DNA of 28,481 bases from Paracrocinitomix sp040880585 (GTDB taxonomy: Bacteria; Bacteroidota; Bacteroidia; Flavobacteriales_D; Crocinitomicaceae), in NCBI GenBank assembly GCA_040880585.1, contig JBBDID010000027.1:1-28481 (forward strand), read 5' to 3'. Under the pieces are notes generated by a model, which searched no databases, was not told the origin of the DNA, and worked only from the letters and a program-made list of their open reading frames with translations. Within the stretch, counting starts at the first letter, position 1. Each line of letters opens with the position of its first letter. The position numbers and the translations under genes are program-made. This document shows, piece by piece, positions 6,368 to 14,204 of the stretch.

Positions 6368-8054
6368 ATGTCTTTGGTTTTCCTCCCGGAAGGACTTCCA
6401 GGCCTTCTTCAAATGTTTTTTCAGCCTTTACTTTTCCCCTTTTATTATACACATACATTTTCCCGTGTTTTAACCCATCTTTATAATGGATCTCAGTTGT
6501 TACGTAATGCGGTCGCCAGTTATACAAAAGCATTTTACCATCTAATCGCCCCCCTTTGTAATTAACAATACGTTCTGCTTTTTCTCCTCCCGGAAAATAA
6601 AAAACCCATTCGCCTTCTTCTTTTCCGTCTTTATACTTGCCTTCATGGGTTTTTCCTCCATCTTTTTGGGAGTAAAATACCCAAGTTCCGCTTTTTACAC
6701 TTTCCTTGAGGGTGCGTTTTGAAAAAGGCCCGTACTTCACATGCTTTTTGTAGTTTATAATTTTATAATTTCCTTGCTCCAACAAAACTCCTTTTTCATC
6801 ATAACGTGTCCATTCTCCTATTTTTAAGTCATTATCATACTCTCCCTGCAGATGAAGCTTTCCGTTTGGAAAAAAAGATTGCCAGGTTCCATTGAGTTTC
6901 CCATGATCAAAATCAGCAGCATTTTTCAATTGTCCGTTATCAAAAAACTGTTCCCAATGTCCATTCTCTTTTCCTTCAACAAATGTACCTTCTTTCAGCA
7001 GTTGTCCATTTTCATACCATGTTTTCCATACGCCGTCTTCCAGGTCATTTTTGTACTCACCTTCTTTCCATTTCGCTCCGTTTTTGTAAAAGAATTCCCA
7101 CTTCCCGTGTCGTTTTCCTTTCTGAAAATAGCCCTTACTGGACAGCTGTGTAGAATCGCCCGGCATCCAATACTTCCATAATCCGTCTTGTTCTCCATTT
7201 ACGAATTCACCCTCCATATCTTTTGTGCCGACATTGGTATACCAGGTCCATTTTCCTGTTTTTTCTCCCTGCTTAAATTCTCCTCTAATATTTAATTGAC
7301 CATTGTCATAATACTTCAGATAATCCCCGTGTGGTTCATCTGCCAGATAAGTTATTTTACGGTCTATCCCTCCTAAATAATAATAATACGTCCAGTCACC
7401 CACTTTATCTCCCTCTTTATACTGCCCCAGCACAAGTATTTCGGCATTGGGTGAATATTCTTCAAAATCGTCATCTTTTAAGCCGTCTTTATAGGTGTAA
7501 AATTGTTGAAGAAAACCCGTACTCTCATAATAAATAAACGTACGTCCGTCACCCTCTTTCAAGGTTTGTGTGCTATCCGTCTTCCAAAAACTTTGAACGT
7601 AGGTGACCGAATCCACATTCTCTTCAATCATCATGTGGTAACCATTGGGATAATAATACTTCCATTCCCCTACGGGTCGATCCATTTGATAATATCCTTC
7701 TACCTTTACATTTCCGGTACTATGCCATGAGGTATAGGTGCTGTCTTGCTTTCCCATCACAAAAAAACCTTCTTCTTTCTTTTTTCCGCTTGGGTAATAA
7801 CTCAGAGCCTTACCGTGTAGTTGATCTTTAAAATAATGGTGCACTTCTTCCAATCTTCCCTGCCGATCCCAGTACTCCCATTTACCATGTTTCATAGTGG
7901 TTTCTCCCTGAAAATCGTCTGCGTAATAAAACCCTTTACTGCGCATGACTGATTTTTCAAAATCCCAGAAATCAACATACATTTTATGTTTTTGCTTTTG
8001 AGAAAAGCCTTGTGAGCCTATCAGTAAGCATACAAACAGAATAAGGTACCTCAT
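6357..8054 (-). CDS. Secreted MORN-variant (YwqK-type) repeat protein
   Basis: A 565-residue protein with a signal peptide (MRYLILFVCLLIGSQGFSQ, cut near residue 19). It consists almost entirely of about 19 tandem repeats of some 23-24 residues with the pattern DGxWxxYYxNGxLxxxGxYKxGK. Clear examples are HGKWEFFYKNGAKWKEGEYK, DGVWKTWYENGQLLKEGTF and NGTWQSFFPNGKLHLQGEY. These are MORN_2 (YwqK 'antitoxin repeat') modules, which form an elongated beta sheet. The label antitoxin comes from distant Firmicutes proteins and should not be transferred; no toxin gene is adjacent. No T9SS sorting tail is present, so a periplasmic or outer-membrane-associated location is more likely than T9SS secretion. 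Function unknown; such proteins are common in Bacteroidota. Confidence 0.85.
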   Translation of the reverse strand: MRYLILFVCLLIGSQGFSQKQKHKMYVDFWDFEKSVMRSKGFYYADDFQGETTMKHGKWEYWDRQGRLEEVHHYFKDQLHGKALSYYPSGKKKEEGFFVMGKQDSTYTSWHSTGNVKVEGYYQMDRPVGEWKYYYPNGYHMMIEENVDSVTYVQSFWKTDSTQTLKEGDGRTFIYYESTGFLQQFYTYKDGLKDDDFEEYSPNAEILVLGQYKEGDKVGDWTYYYYLGGIDRKITYLADEPHGDYLKYYDNGQLNIRGEFKQGEKTGKWTWYTNVGTKDMEGEFVNGEQDGLWKYWMPGDSTQLSSKGYFQKGKRHGKWEFFYKNGAKWKEGEYKNDLEDGVWKTWYENGQLLKEGTFVEGKENGHWEQFFDNGQLKNAADFDHGKLNGTWQSFFPNGKLHLQGEYDNDLKIGEWTRYDEKGVLLEQGNYKIINYKKHVKYGPFSKRTLKESVKSGTWVFYSQKDGGKTHEGKYKDGKEEGEWVFYFPGGEKAERIVNYKGGRLDGKMLLYNWRPHYVTTEIHYKDGLKHGKMYVYNKRGKVKAEKTFEEGLEVLPGGKPKTFSP

Positions 8055-8105
8055 TTAGGTGGTGTTTTATTTAGTGATATAACAAATGTCGTACAAATTG
8101 TTACT

Positions 8106-8774
8106 TCAACGGTAGTAGCCAATAATGCCCTGAGTCAGAAATAATGTCCCAAAACAGATCAGTACAATTCCAAGTGCCAAATTTAAGTTTCTCATCCAAA
8201 GTGGGGTCAAGATATCCTTCAGTTTTTTTGCACCAAAAATTTTTAATACGTCAATGCTGAAAAAAGTAATGAGTATAATAACAATATACATGGCGATTTG
8301 ATCTTGTCTTTCCAAGCCCAATCTTGCCGGTGCCTCAGGTAATATAGACATGAGTGTTAGCCAATAAAAAAGCACTCCGGGATTCAGTAAATTAAAAGTC
8401 GTCCCTTTGAGCAAGGTAACAAAGTGATTACTCGCCCGGGCATTTTTCATTTCTTGCATCTGTTTTTGAGTAGAGAATTTGGTTTTGGGCCTTCTTTTAC
8501 TGACGTCTACTATACCTAGAATAATAAAAAATGATCCTCCGACAATTTTTAGCCAAAAACTATTGTTCCCCTCCATCAGGGCCGTTACCTCAGAGAAAAA
8601 CACATAGGCGATCGACAAATAAATCAAATCACTGATCAGCACGCCCAAATCAAAAAACAGGGCAGACTTTATTCCTTTTCGAATACTTGTTTCAATAAGG
8701 ATAAAGAAAGCCGGACCTACCATGACACTTAACAATAGGCCGTATCCCAAACCGGTTAAAATTACTTCAAACAA
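8106..8774 (-). CDS. LysE/RhtB-type amino-acid exporter
   Basis: A 222-residue inner-membrane protein with about six hydrophobic segments, of the LysE superfamily that exports amino acids by proton antiport. The family N-terminus is recognisable: GLGYGLLLSVMVGPAFFILIETSIRKG (read as a first helix, the VGP motif at 19-21 and the ETSIRKG loop). A membrane pair at about 37-80 follows, then a polar loop (88-115), then NLLNPGVLFYWL (128-139), the family's second conserved proline motif. The start appears to be TTG at 8774-8772: an in-frame stop lies two codons upstream and the next ATG would remove half of the first helix. The transported compound cannot be told. Confidence 0.88.
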   Translation of the reverse strand: MFEVILTGLGYGLLLSVMVGPAFFILIETSIRKGIKSALFFDLGVLISDLIYLSIAYVFFSEVTALMEGNNSFWLKIVGGSFFIILGIVDVSKRRPKTKFSTQKQMQEMKNARASNHFVTLLKGTTFNLLNPGVLFYWLTLMSILPEAPARLGLERQDQIAMYIVIILITFFSIDVLKIFGAKKLKDILTPLWMRNLNLALGIVLICFGTLFLTQGIIGYYR

Positions 8775-8836
8775 ATTTTAGTGTTTTTAAATCATGTAAA
8801 GGTAACATTTGTTATAACGAATTTAGCTGATTTTTG

Positions 8837-9619
8837 TTAGGCTTCTTGCAAGTTAAAATCAAGTTCTACCAATATCGGACAATGGTCAGAGTGCACAGCG
8901 TCCGATAATATAGCCGATCGTTTTAATTTATTTTCAAGGGATTCCGAAATAAAATGATAGTCAATTCGCCAACCCAGATTTTTTTTTCGCGCTCCCGACC
9001 GGTACGACCACCATGTATATTGATGGGGTTCTTTGTTCAAATGCCTAAATGTATCGATAAACCCGGCATCCAAAAATTTGCTCACCCAGTCTCGTTCTTC
9101 GGGTTTAAATCCTGAAGTATCCTTATTTCGCTGCGGATTGTGAATATCAATTGCTGTATGACAAATATTTACATCCCCTGCTATCAATAAATTTGGATAT
9201 TCTTTTTTCAATTCGTTGATATAATCATAAAAGTCATCTAAAAACTGCATTTTGAAAGCCTGTCGTTCATCTCCCGTTGTTCCGCTGGGAAAATAACAAC
9301 TCAGCACGGAAAAATCTTTATAATCGGCGCGTAAAATGCGGCCTTCCCTATCGTATTTTTCGATTCCACATCCATAAACTATGTTTAAAGGTTCAACTTT
9401 TGAAAATAAAGCAACACTACTGTACCCTTTTTTTTCAGCCGAATGCCAATATGTTTTATATCCCAATTCTTCAAACACACCTAAATCCAATTGATCTTGA
9501 TGTGCTTTGGTTTCCTGAATACAAACAATGTCGGGATCAACAGAGGATAACCACTGTAACCAATCCTTTTTTAAAGCTGCTCTTATTCCATTTACATTGT
9601 AGGATATTATCTTTGTCAT
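8837..9619 (-). CDS. xth: Exodeoxyribonuclease III
   Basis: A cytoplasmic Mg-dependent 3'-5' exonuclease and AP endonuclease of base-excision repair. It has the endonuclease/exonuclease/phosphatase fold with all key residues: Asn10 in YNVNG, Glu36 in IQETK for the metal, Tyr109 in CYFPSG, the GDVN pair Asp149/Asn151, Asp220 in GWRIDYHF and the Asp245-His246 pair in SDHCP. The 260-residue length is usual. WWSYRSGARKKNLGWRIDY is the typical ExoIII-family substrate loop. It is the last gene of the minus-strand block and lies back to back with radA. Confidence 0.95.
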   Translation of the reverse strand: MTKIISYNVNGIRAALKKDWLQWLSSVDPDIVCIQETKAHQDQLDLGVFEELGYKTYWHSAEKKGYSSVALFSKVEPLNIVYGCGIEKYDREGRILRADYKDFSVLSCYFPSGTTGDERQAFKMQFLDDFYDYINELKKEYPNLLIAGDVNICHTAIDIHNPQRNKDTSGFKPEERDWVSKFLDAGFIDTFRHLNKEPHQYTWWSYRSGARKKNLGWRIDYHFISESLENKLKRSAILSDAVHSDHCPILVELDFNLQEA

Positions 9620-9712
9620 TATAGAATTTTGGCTAAAAATAATGTAAATTGAACACTTTTTCTGTACGTAGATAGTTTACGTTCTTCTATCCAACCTTTG
9701 TTGAAAAAAATT

Positions 9713-11080
9713 ATGGCTAAAGTAAAAACCTCTTTTTTTTGTCAGAATTGTGGTGCTCAATCCCCTAAATGGGTTGGGAAATGTAGTTCGTGCAATGAGT
9801 GGAACACATACGTTGAAGAAATAATCGATAAAAAGCCTAAATCAGCTACACCTTTTTCATCCTCAAGCACGCAAAGGGCAGCTAAGGCGCATCATTTAAA
9901 CGAAATTGAGCAAAAAATAGAGCGCCGTTCAGAACTACAGGATGCTGAGTTAAATCGGGTGCTGGGTGGTGGAATGGTTCCCGGTTCGTTGATCTTATTT
10001 GGTGGAGAGCCCGGTATCGGAAAGTCTACTTTATTGCTGCAAATGGCCATCAAAGAACAGGACAAAAAGATCCTCTATATCTCTGGAGAAGAAAGCGAAC
10101 AGCAAATTAAAATGCGGGCAGATCGAATCGGAAAATCAAATAGCAATTGCTTTGTATTGACAGAAACCTCTATGCAAAACATTTTTATTCAGATAGAAGC
10201 CGTTCAACCCGACATCCTCATTATTGACTCGGTACAAACCATGCATTCTCAATTGATTGAATCTTCTCCCGGTAGTATTTCTCAGGTTCGTGAATGCACT
10301 GCAGAGCTGTTAAGGTTTGCCAAAGAATCCGGAACTCCGGTTTTTCTTATCGGACACATCACAAAAGAGGGTTCACTGGCCGGACCAAAAGTATTAGAGC
10401 ACATGGTGGATACCGTTCTGGTTTTTGAAGGAGATAGAAATCATGTTTACCGAATTGTGCGCTCCATAAAAAATCGTTTTGGGTCTACTAATGAGTTAGG
10501 GATTTACGAAATGCATAGCGCTGGATTACGTCCTGTTGAAAACCCTTCTGAGATATTAATTTCAAACAATGAAGAAAATTTATCCGGCATATCCATTGCC
10601 TCCACCATGGAAGGTGTGCGCCCCATATTGGTTGAGGTGCAAGCCCTGGTCAGTACAGCTGCCTACGGAACACCTCAACGGTCGGCTACCGGTTTTGATT
10701 TGAGAAGATTGAATATGTTGCTTGCGGTACTTGAGAAAAGATGTGGCTTCAAGCTAGGGGCAAAGGATGTTTTTCTCAATATTGCCGGTGGGATAAAAGT
10801 CAGTGACCCTGCAATTGATCTGGGAGTGGTTTGCGCCATTATGTCTTCCAATGCCAATATCCCAATTCGTCACAAAATTTGTCTTTCTGCTGAATTGAGT
10901 TTGTCGGGCGAAGTGCGTCCCGTCAACCGAATTGAACAACGCATTTCAGAGGCTGAAAAAATGGGGTTTGAACAAATTATCCTCTCTAAATACAACAAAG
11001 GAATTCGACAAAAAGATTACAGCATTGAAATCATTCAGGTGGGTAAAATAGAAGATGCCATAAAAGTTATTTTTGGATAA
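9713..11080 (+). CDS. radA: DNA repair protein RadA
   Basis: A RecA-like branch-migration ATPase acting in recombinational repair. Numbered from the ATG at 9713 (455 residues), it has a four-cysteine zinc finger (Cys10, Cys13, Cys24, Cys27, in FFCQNCG and KCSSCNEW), Walker A GEPGIGKST (98-106), Walker B ILIIDS (169-174), the RadA-specific KNRFGSTNE (253-261) and a C-terminal Lon-like domain (about 280-455). An in-frame TTG at 9698 would add five residues, but MAKVKTSFFCQNCG is the standard RadA start. A hairpin follows the stop immediately. It is separated from porZ by 93 bases. Confidence 0.96.
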   Translation: MAKVKTSFFCQNCGAQSPKWVGKCSSCNEWNTYVEEIIDKKPKSATPFSSSSTQRAAKAHHLNEIEQKIERRSELQDAELNRVLGGGMVPGSLILFGGEPGIGKSTLLLQMAIKEQDKKILYISGEESEQQIKMRADRIGKSNSNCFVLTETSMQNIFIQIEAVQPDILIIDSVQTMHSQLIESSPGSISQVRECTAELLRFAKESGTPVFLIGHITKEGSLAGPKVLEHMVDTVLVFEGDRNHVYRIVRSIKNRFGSTNELGIYEMHSAGLRPVENPSEILISNNEENLSGISIASTMEGVRPILVEVQALVSTAAYGTPQRSATGFDLRRLNMLLAVLEKRCGFKLGAKDVFLNIAGGIKVSDPAIDLGVVCAIMSSNANIPIRHKICLSAELSLSGEVRPVNRIEQRISEAEKMGFEQIILSKYNKGIRQKDYSIEIIQVGKIEDAIKVIFG

Positions 11081-11081
11081 A

Positions 11082-11108
11082 AACATTTTTTTTTGGTAAA
11101 AAAATGTT
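11082..11108 (+). terminator. Hairpin after radA
   Basis: AACATTTTTTT (11082-11092) pairs perfectly with AAAAAAATGTT (11098-11108) around a five-base loop, beginning one base after the radA stop. The 11-pair stem is almost all A-T and is followed by CCCCC rather than a T-run. It is a plausible but unorthodox 3' end; the reverse strand gives the same stem. Confidence 0.45.
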
Positions 11109-11160
11109 CCCCCAACCGACTAAGGACACAATAAAACAAAGCTACTAGAGTTATTGTTTG

Positions 11161-11168
11161 TAAATTTG
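11161..11168 (+). promoter_or_regulatory. -7 promoter box at the porZ start
   Basis: TAAATTTG matches TAnnTTTG exactly, but ends only 5 bases before the porZ ATG (11174). If functional, transcription would start at or next to the ATG and give a nearly leaderless mRNA. No -33 element is evident, so chance is possible. Confidence 0.35.
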
Positions 11169-11173
11169 TCTTC

Positions 11174-13471
11174 ATGGTCAGATACTTCTTGCTCATCACG
11201 CTTTTTATTGCCACTAAGGCATTTACGCAATTAGGGATGCTTGACTGGAGAATCCATTTTTCTTCTTTTCGTGCTGTGGGTATTGCTGAATCTGAAACAG
11301 ATGTTTACATGGCCTGCTCAAATGGAATCATTGAATATGATACAGAAGATAAAGCTGTGAGCATGCTTACCTCTACAAATGGCCTTTCTGATTTAGGTAT
11401 TTCAGCCATTGCCGGAGACGGGAGTTCCGTAGCCATTGGTTATGCCAATGGAAATCTGGACATCCTTGAAGGTAATACCATTACAAATATACCCTGGATA
11501 AAATTGGCTGAACTATCCGGAAATAAAAAAGTAAATTCCTTTTACTTTGATGAAAACACCATTTATGTTACCACAAATATAGGCTTGGTTGTGGTTGACA
11601 ATAAAGAAAAAGAAATTCTTGACACTTATTATCCTTACGACAATCCCTCGATCAATGACGTTACCATTTTCCAGGATTCTTTATATCTGGCAACACCCAA
11701 AGGCATTTATTATGCCCATAAAGATCAAAGTTTTCTCAATGACAAAACACAATGGAAAAAATTAAACAGCATCCCTTCTTATCTTACAAACGCAAACATT
11801 TCAGAAGTAGAAACCTTTGGTAATCGCCTGTTATTTGCCTACAACTCTGACAACTTTAAAGAAGACTCTCTTTATTTCATTGAAAATGGGATAACCACCC
11901 CTTTTAGTGGAAATCCGTATGAAATTTTAGACGTCACTACAGACGAAAACCAACTTTTTTTATGCCAATATGGTATCGTGAAGGTTTATGATCAAGACCT
12001 CAATGAAGAGTTGGCTATATTTAATGTGGGAGAAAACTTCCCGGTAGTAAGAGGCTGTCTTTTTAAAGAAGGAGAATATTTTCTCGCCGACAGTCGGAAT
12101 GGATTGGTCAAAGGAACAAACAGCTGGACAAGCCAATCTGTTTTTTCTAATACTCCTTTTGTAGACGGAAGTTACCGTATTGATATTCAGTACGGAACTG
12201 TTTTAGTTGCCGGTGGCGGAATGACCCATAATTTGCAAAATAATTTTTTTAGAAATGGGGTGTATCGATTTAAAGACGAGGAGTGGACTAATTTCAACTA
12301 CCAAAATCAGGATAGCCTGGATTACGATACTTTTTGGGATTTTATTTCAGTAGTGGTAAATCCCGACAATACAGATGAAATTGCTTTTGGTTCCAGTTCT
12401 GAAGGAGGTTTGGTTGTTATAAAAGACGGAATTAATATTTCTAAAATTTATGATGATACCAACTCACCCCTTGAACGAAATTTAGGAAAAATATTAATTT
12501 CAGATATGAAATACGATAATGACGGGAATTTATGGATCGTCAATGCAGGAGATGAACCCCTTAAAATGTTAACGCCAGATGGTATATGGCATACTTTTTC
12601 TTTGGGTTCTGCAGCAAAGCACCAATACCCTTATCGCTTACTGATTGACAATAACGGAACAAAATGGGTAGGCATTAATCATGTTGGCCTGATCGCTTTT
12701 AATGAGAATGGAACGTATGGTGATGTCTCTGATGATCAATTGCAAAGTTTATCGGCTTCAGAGGGTTATGGTAACCTCCCTTCTATATTTGTCAAAGCAC
12801 TAGCTCAGGATATTGACGGAGAAATTTGGATAGGAACCGATCAGGGAATGGTTGTTCTCTATAACACTTCTCAGTTGTTTGAGGGAGATTTTGGCGAATA
12901 TGATGCCAATCCAATTTTAATTGAAGTGGATGGAGAAGTTGAAAAACTGTTGGGAACTTCTGATATTACTTGTATTACTGTTGATGGTGGAAACCGAAAA
13001 TGGATTGGAACCAGTAGCTCAGGAGCGTTTTGTCTATCTCCGGATGGCACGGAAGAGGTGTATCGCTTCACCCAGGAAAACAGTCCACTTATTTCTAATA
13101 ATGTTTTTGATATCAGAATCGATCATTTGAGTGGGGAAGTTTATTTTGCCACTGAAAATGGAATTGTTTCTATGCGAGCTGATGCTACGATCGGAGATCA
13201 GGAGTTTTCAGATATAAACGTTTTTCCAAATCCGGTGAGGCCAGACTATGCAGGTCCTATCACTATTCAGGGTTTAGGCTATCAATCGGATGTTAAGATC
13301 ACGGATGTTTCAGGTAATGTGGTTTACAAAACCACTTCTAATGGGGGCACGGTGATTTGGGATGGAAATACACTTGAGGGAGAACGGGCGCATTCAGGTG
13401 TCTATCTCGTTTGGTCTGCCATAGCCAGCGGAAAAGGAAAAAATGTCGCCAAAATACTGCTGATCAATTAG
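11174..13471 (+). CDS. porZ: Type IX secretion system protein PorZ
   Basis: PorZ is a cell-surface component of the T9SS attachment complex; in Porphyromonas gingivalis it works with PorU, delivering anionic lipopolysaccharide to cargo. The 765 residues fit: a signal peptide (1-19), two seven-bladed propeller-like regions rich in strand repeats such as ESETDVYMACSNGIIEYD, SLYLATPKGIYYA, DNDGNLWIVNAG, NNGTKWVGINHVG and DIDGEIWIGTDQGMVVL, then a T9SS-type C-terminal domain (about 678-765). The tail has INVFPNPVRPDYAGPITI, a form typical of PorZ, VKITDVSGNVVYKT and GVYLVW. It is followed after four bases by recO, a linkage I recall as common in Bacteroidota. Alternative: a generic two-component-regulator-type propeller protein. 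Confidence 0.85.
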   Translation: MVRYFLLITLFIATKAFTQLGMLDWRIHFSSFRAVGIAESETDVYMACSNGIIEYDTEDKAVSMLTSTNGLSDLGISAIAGDGSSVAIGYANGNLDILEGNTITNIPWIKLAELSGNKKVNSFYFDENTIYVTTNIGLVVVDNKEKEILDTYYPYDNPSINDVTIFQDSLYLATPKGIYYAHKDQSFLNDKTQWKKLNSIPSYLTNANISEVETFGNRLLFAYNSDNFKEDSLYFIENGITTPFSGNPYEILDVTTDENQLFLCQYGIVKVYDQDLNEELAIFNVGENFPVVRGCLFKEGEYFLADSRNGLVKGTNSWTSQSVFSNTPFVDGSYRIDIQYGTVLVAGGGMTHNLQNNFFRNGVYRFKDEEWTNFNYQNQDSLDYDTFWDFISVVVNPDNTDEIAFGSSSEGGLVVIKDGINISKIYDDTNSPLERNLGKILISDMKYDNDGNLWIVNAGDEPLKMLTPDGIWHTFSLGSAAKHQYPYRLLIDNNGTKWVGINHVGLIAFNENGTYGDVSDDQLQSLSASEGYGNLPSIFVKALAQDIDGEIWIGTDQGMVVLYNTSQLFEGDFGEYDANPILIEVDGEVEKLLGTSDITCITVDGGNRKWIGTSSSGAFCLSPDGTEEVYRFTQENSPLISNNVFDIRIDHLSGEVYFATENGIVSMRADATIGDQEFSDINVFPNPVRPDYAGPITIQGLGYQSDVKITDVSGNVVYKTTSNGGTVIWDGNTLEGERAHSGVYLVWSAIASGKGKNVAKILLIN

Positions 13472-13475
13472 TGCT

Positions 13476-14204
13476 ATGTATCACACCGAGGGCATTGTAC
13501 TGCAAAAGGTAGATTATTCTGAAACCAGCCTCATTATCAAAGTGCTTACGGCCGAATCAGGAATCCAAAGTTTTATTTTTCAGGGCGCCAAACGCAAAAA
13601 TAAAAAAGGAAATTTGGTCAGTCCAATGGCTGTTCTCTCTATAGAATATAGCCTGAGATCTGATAGTGAATTAGGGAAAATAAGATCGATAGAACCTGCT
13701 CTGGTTTATAAAAATATTCCTTTTGATCCTTACCGGTCAACTGTGCTTTTTTTCATGAATGAAATCATGAATAAAGTGGCAAAAGAGCACAATGCTGATG
13801 AAGAGTTGTATGCCTATGTCAGAAGCATGTTGGAAATGTTAGATTTATCGGATCATATCGCCAATTTCCCCATTAAATTTCTGTATTCTCTCACCAAACA
13901 CCTGGGATTTTATCCCCGATTGGACAAAAAATATGAATCGGGAAAATTCACCTTATACCTTGATCTACAAGAGGGTAAATACGTCACCATTATACCCAAT
14001 CATCCATTTTATCTTTCTGCCGAAAAATCTTCCCTGCTTTTAAGGCTTTCAGGCATGAATTTTGATGAGAAAAACGACCCCGACATCCTCCCGGATACGC
14101 GACGTAAATTAGTTTATGACCTGCTTAAATACTATCAAATTGTTTTTGACAACTTTGGCGAAGTTAAAAGTCTTTCCGTACTCGAAGCTGTTCTTCGTTC
14201 TTAG
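13476..14204 (+). CDS. recO: DNA repair protein RecO
   Basis: RecO works in RecFOR, loading RecA onto SSB-coated single-stranded DNA. The 242 residues open with the OB-fold signature MYHTEGIVLQKVDYSETSLI, followed by VLTAESGIQSFIFQGAKRKN, and continue with a helical domain containing KFLYSLTKHLGFYPRLD (about 130-146). Cysteines of the zinc site found in some bacterial RecO proteins are absent, as is usual in this phylum. The ATG stands four bases after the porZ stop, and its 3' end overlaps the TonB-dependent receptor gene, so all three are likely one transcript. Confidence 0.92.
   Translation: MYHTEGIVLQKVDYSETSLIIKVLTAESGIQSFIFQGAKRKNKKGNLVSPMAVLSIEYSLRSDSELGKIRSIEPALVYKNIPFDPYRSTVLFFMNEIMNKVAKEHNADEELYAYVRSMLEMLDLSDHIANFPIKFLYSLTKHLGFYPRLDKKYESGKFTLYLDLQEGKYVTIIPNHPFYLSAEKSSLLLRLSGMNFDEKNDPDILPDTRRKLVYDLLKYYQIVFDNFGEVKSLSVLEAVLRS

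Noticed and set aside
6357..8054. MORN-repeat gene as an antitoxin
   Set aside because: The name comes from distant relatives; there is no toxin gene nearby and the protein is exported.
8078..8816. TATAACAAATGT shared in inverted orientation upstream of the MORN gene and of the LysE-type gene
   Set aside because: Twelve-base matches in a 28-kb AT-rich window are expected by chance many times over.
8807..8822. Near-palindrome ATTTGTTATAACGAAT between xth and the LysE-type gene
   Set aside because: It has a mismatch, is AT-rich and has no promoter context, so it cannot be separated from chance.
9608..9615. TATCTTTG as a radA promoter box
   Set aside because: It lies inside the first codons of xth, about 100 bases upstream, with no -33 element.
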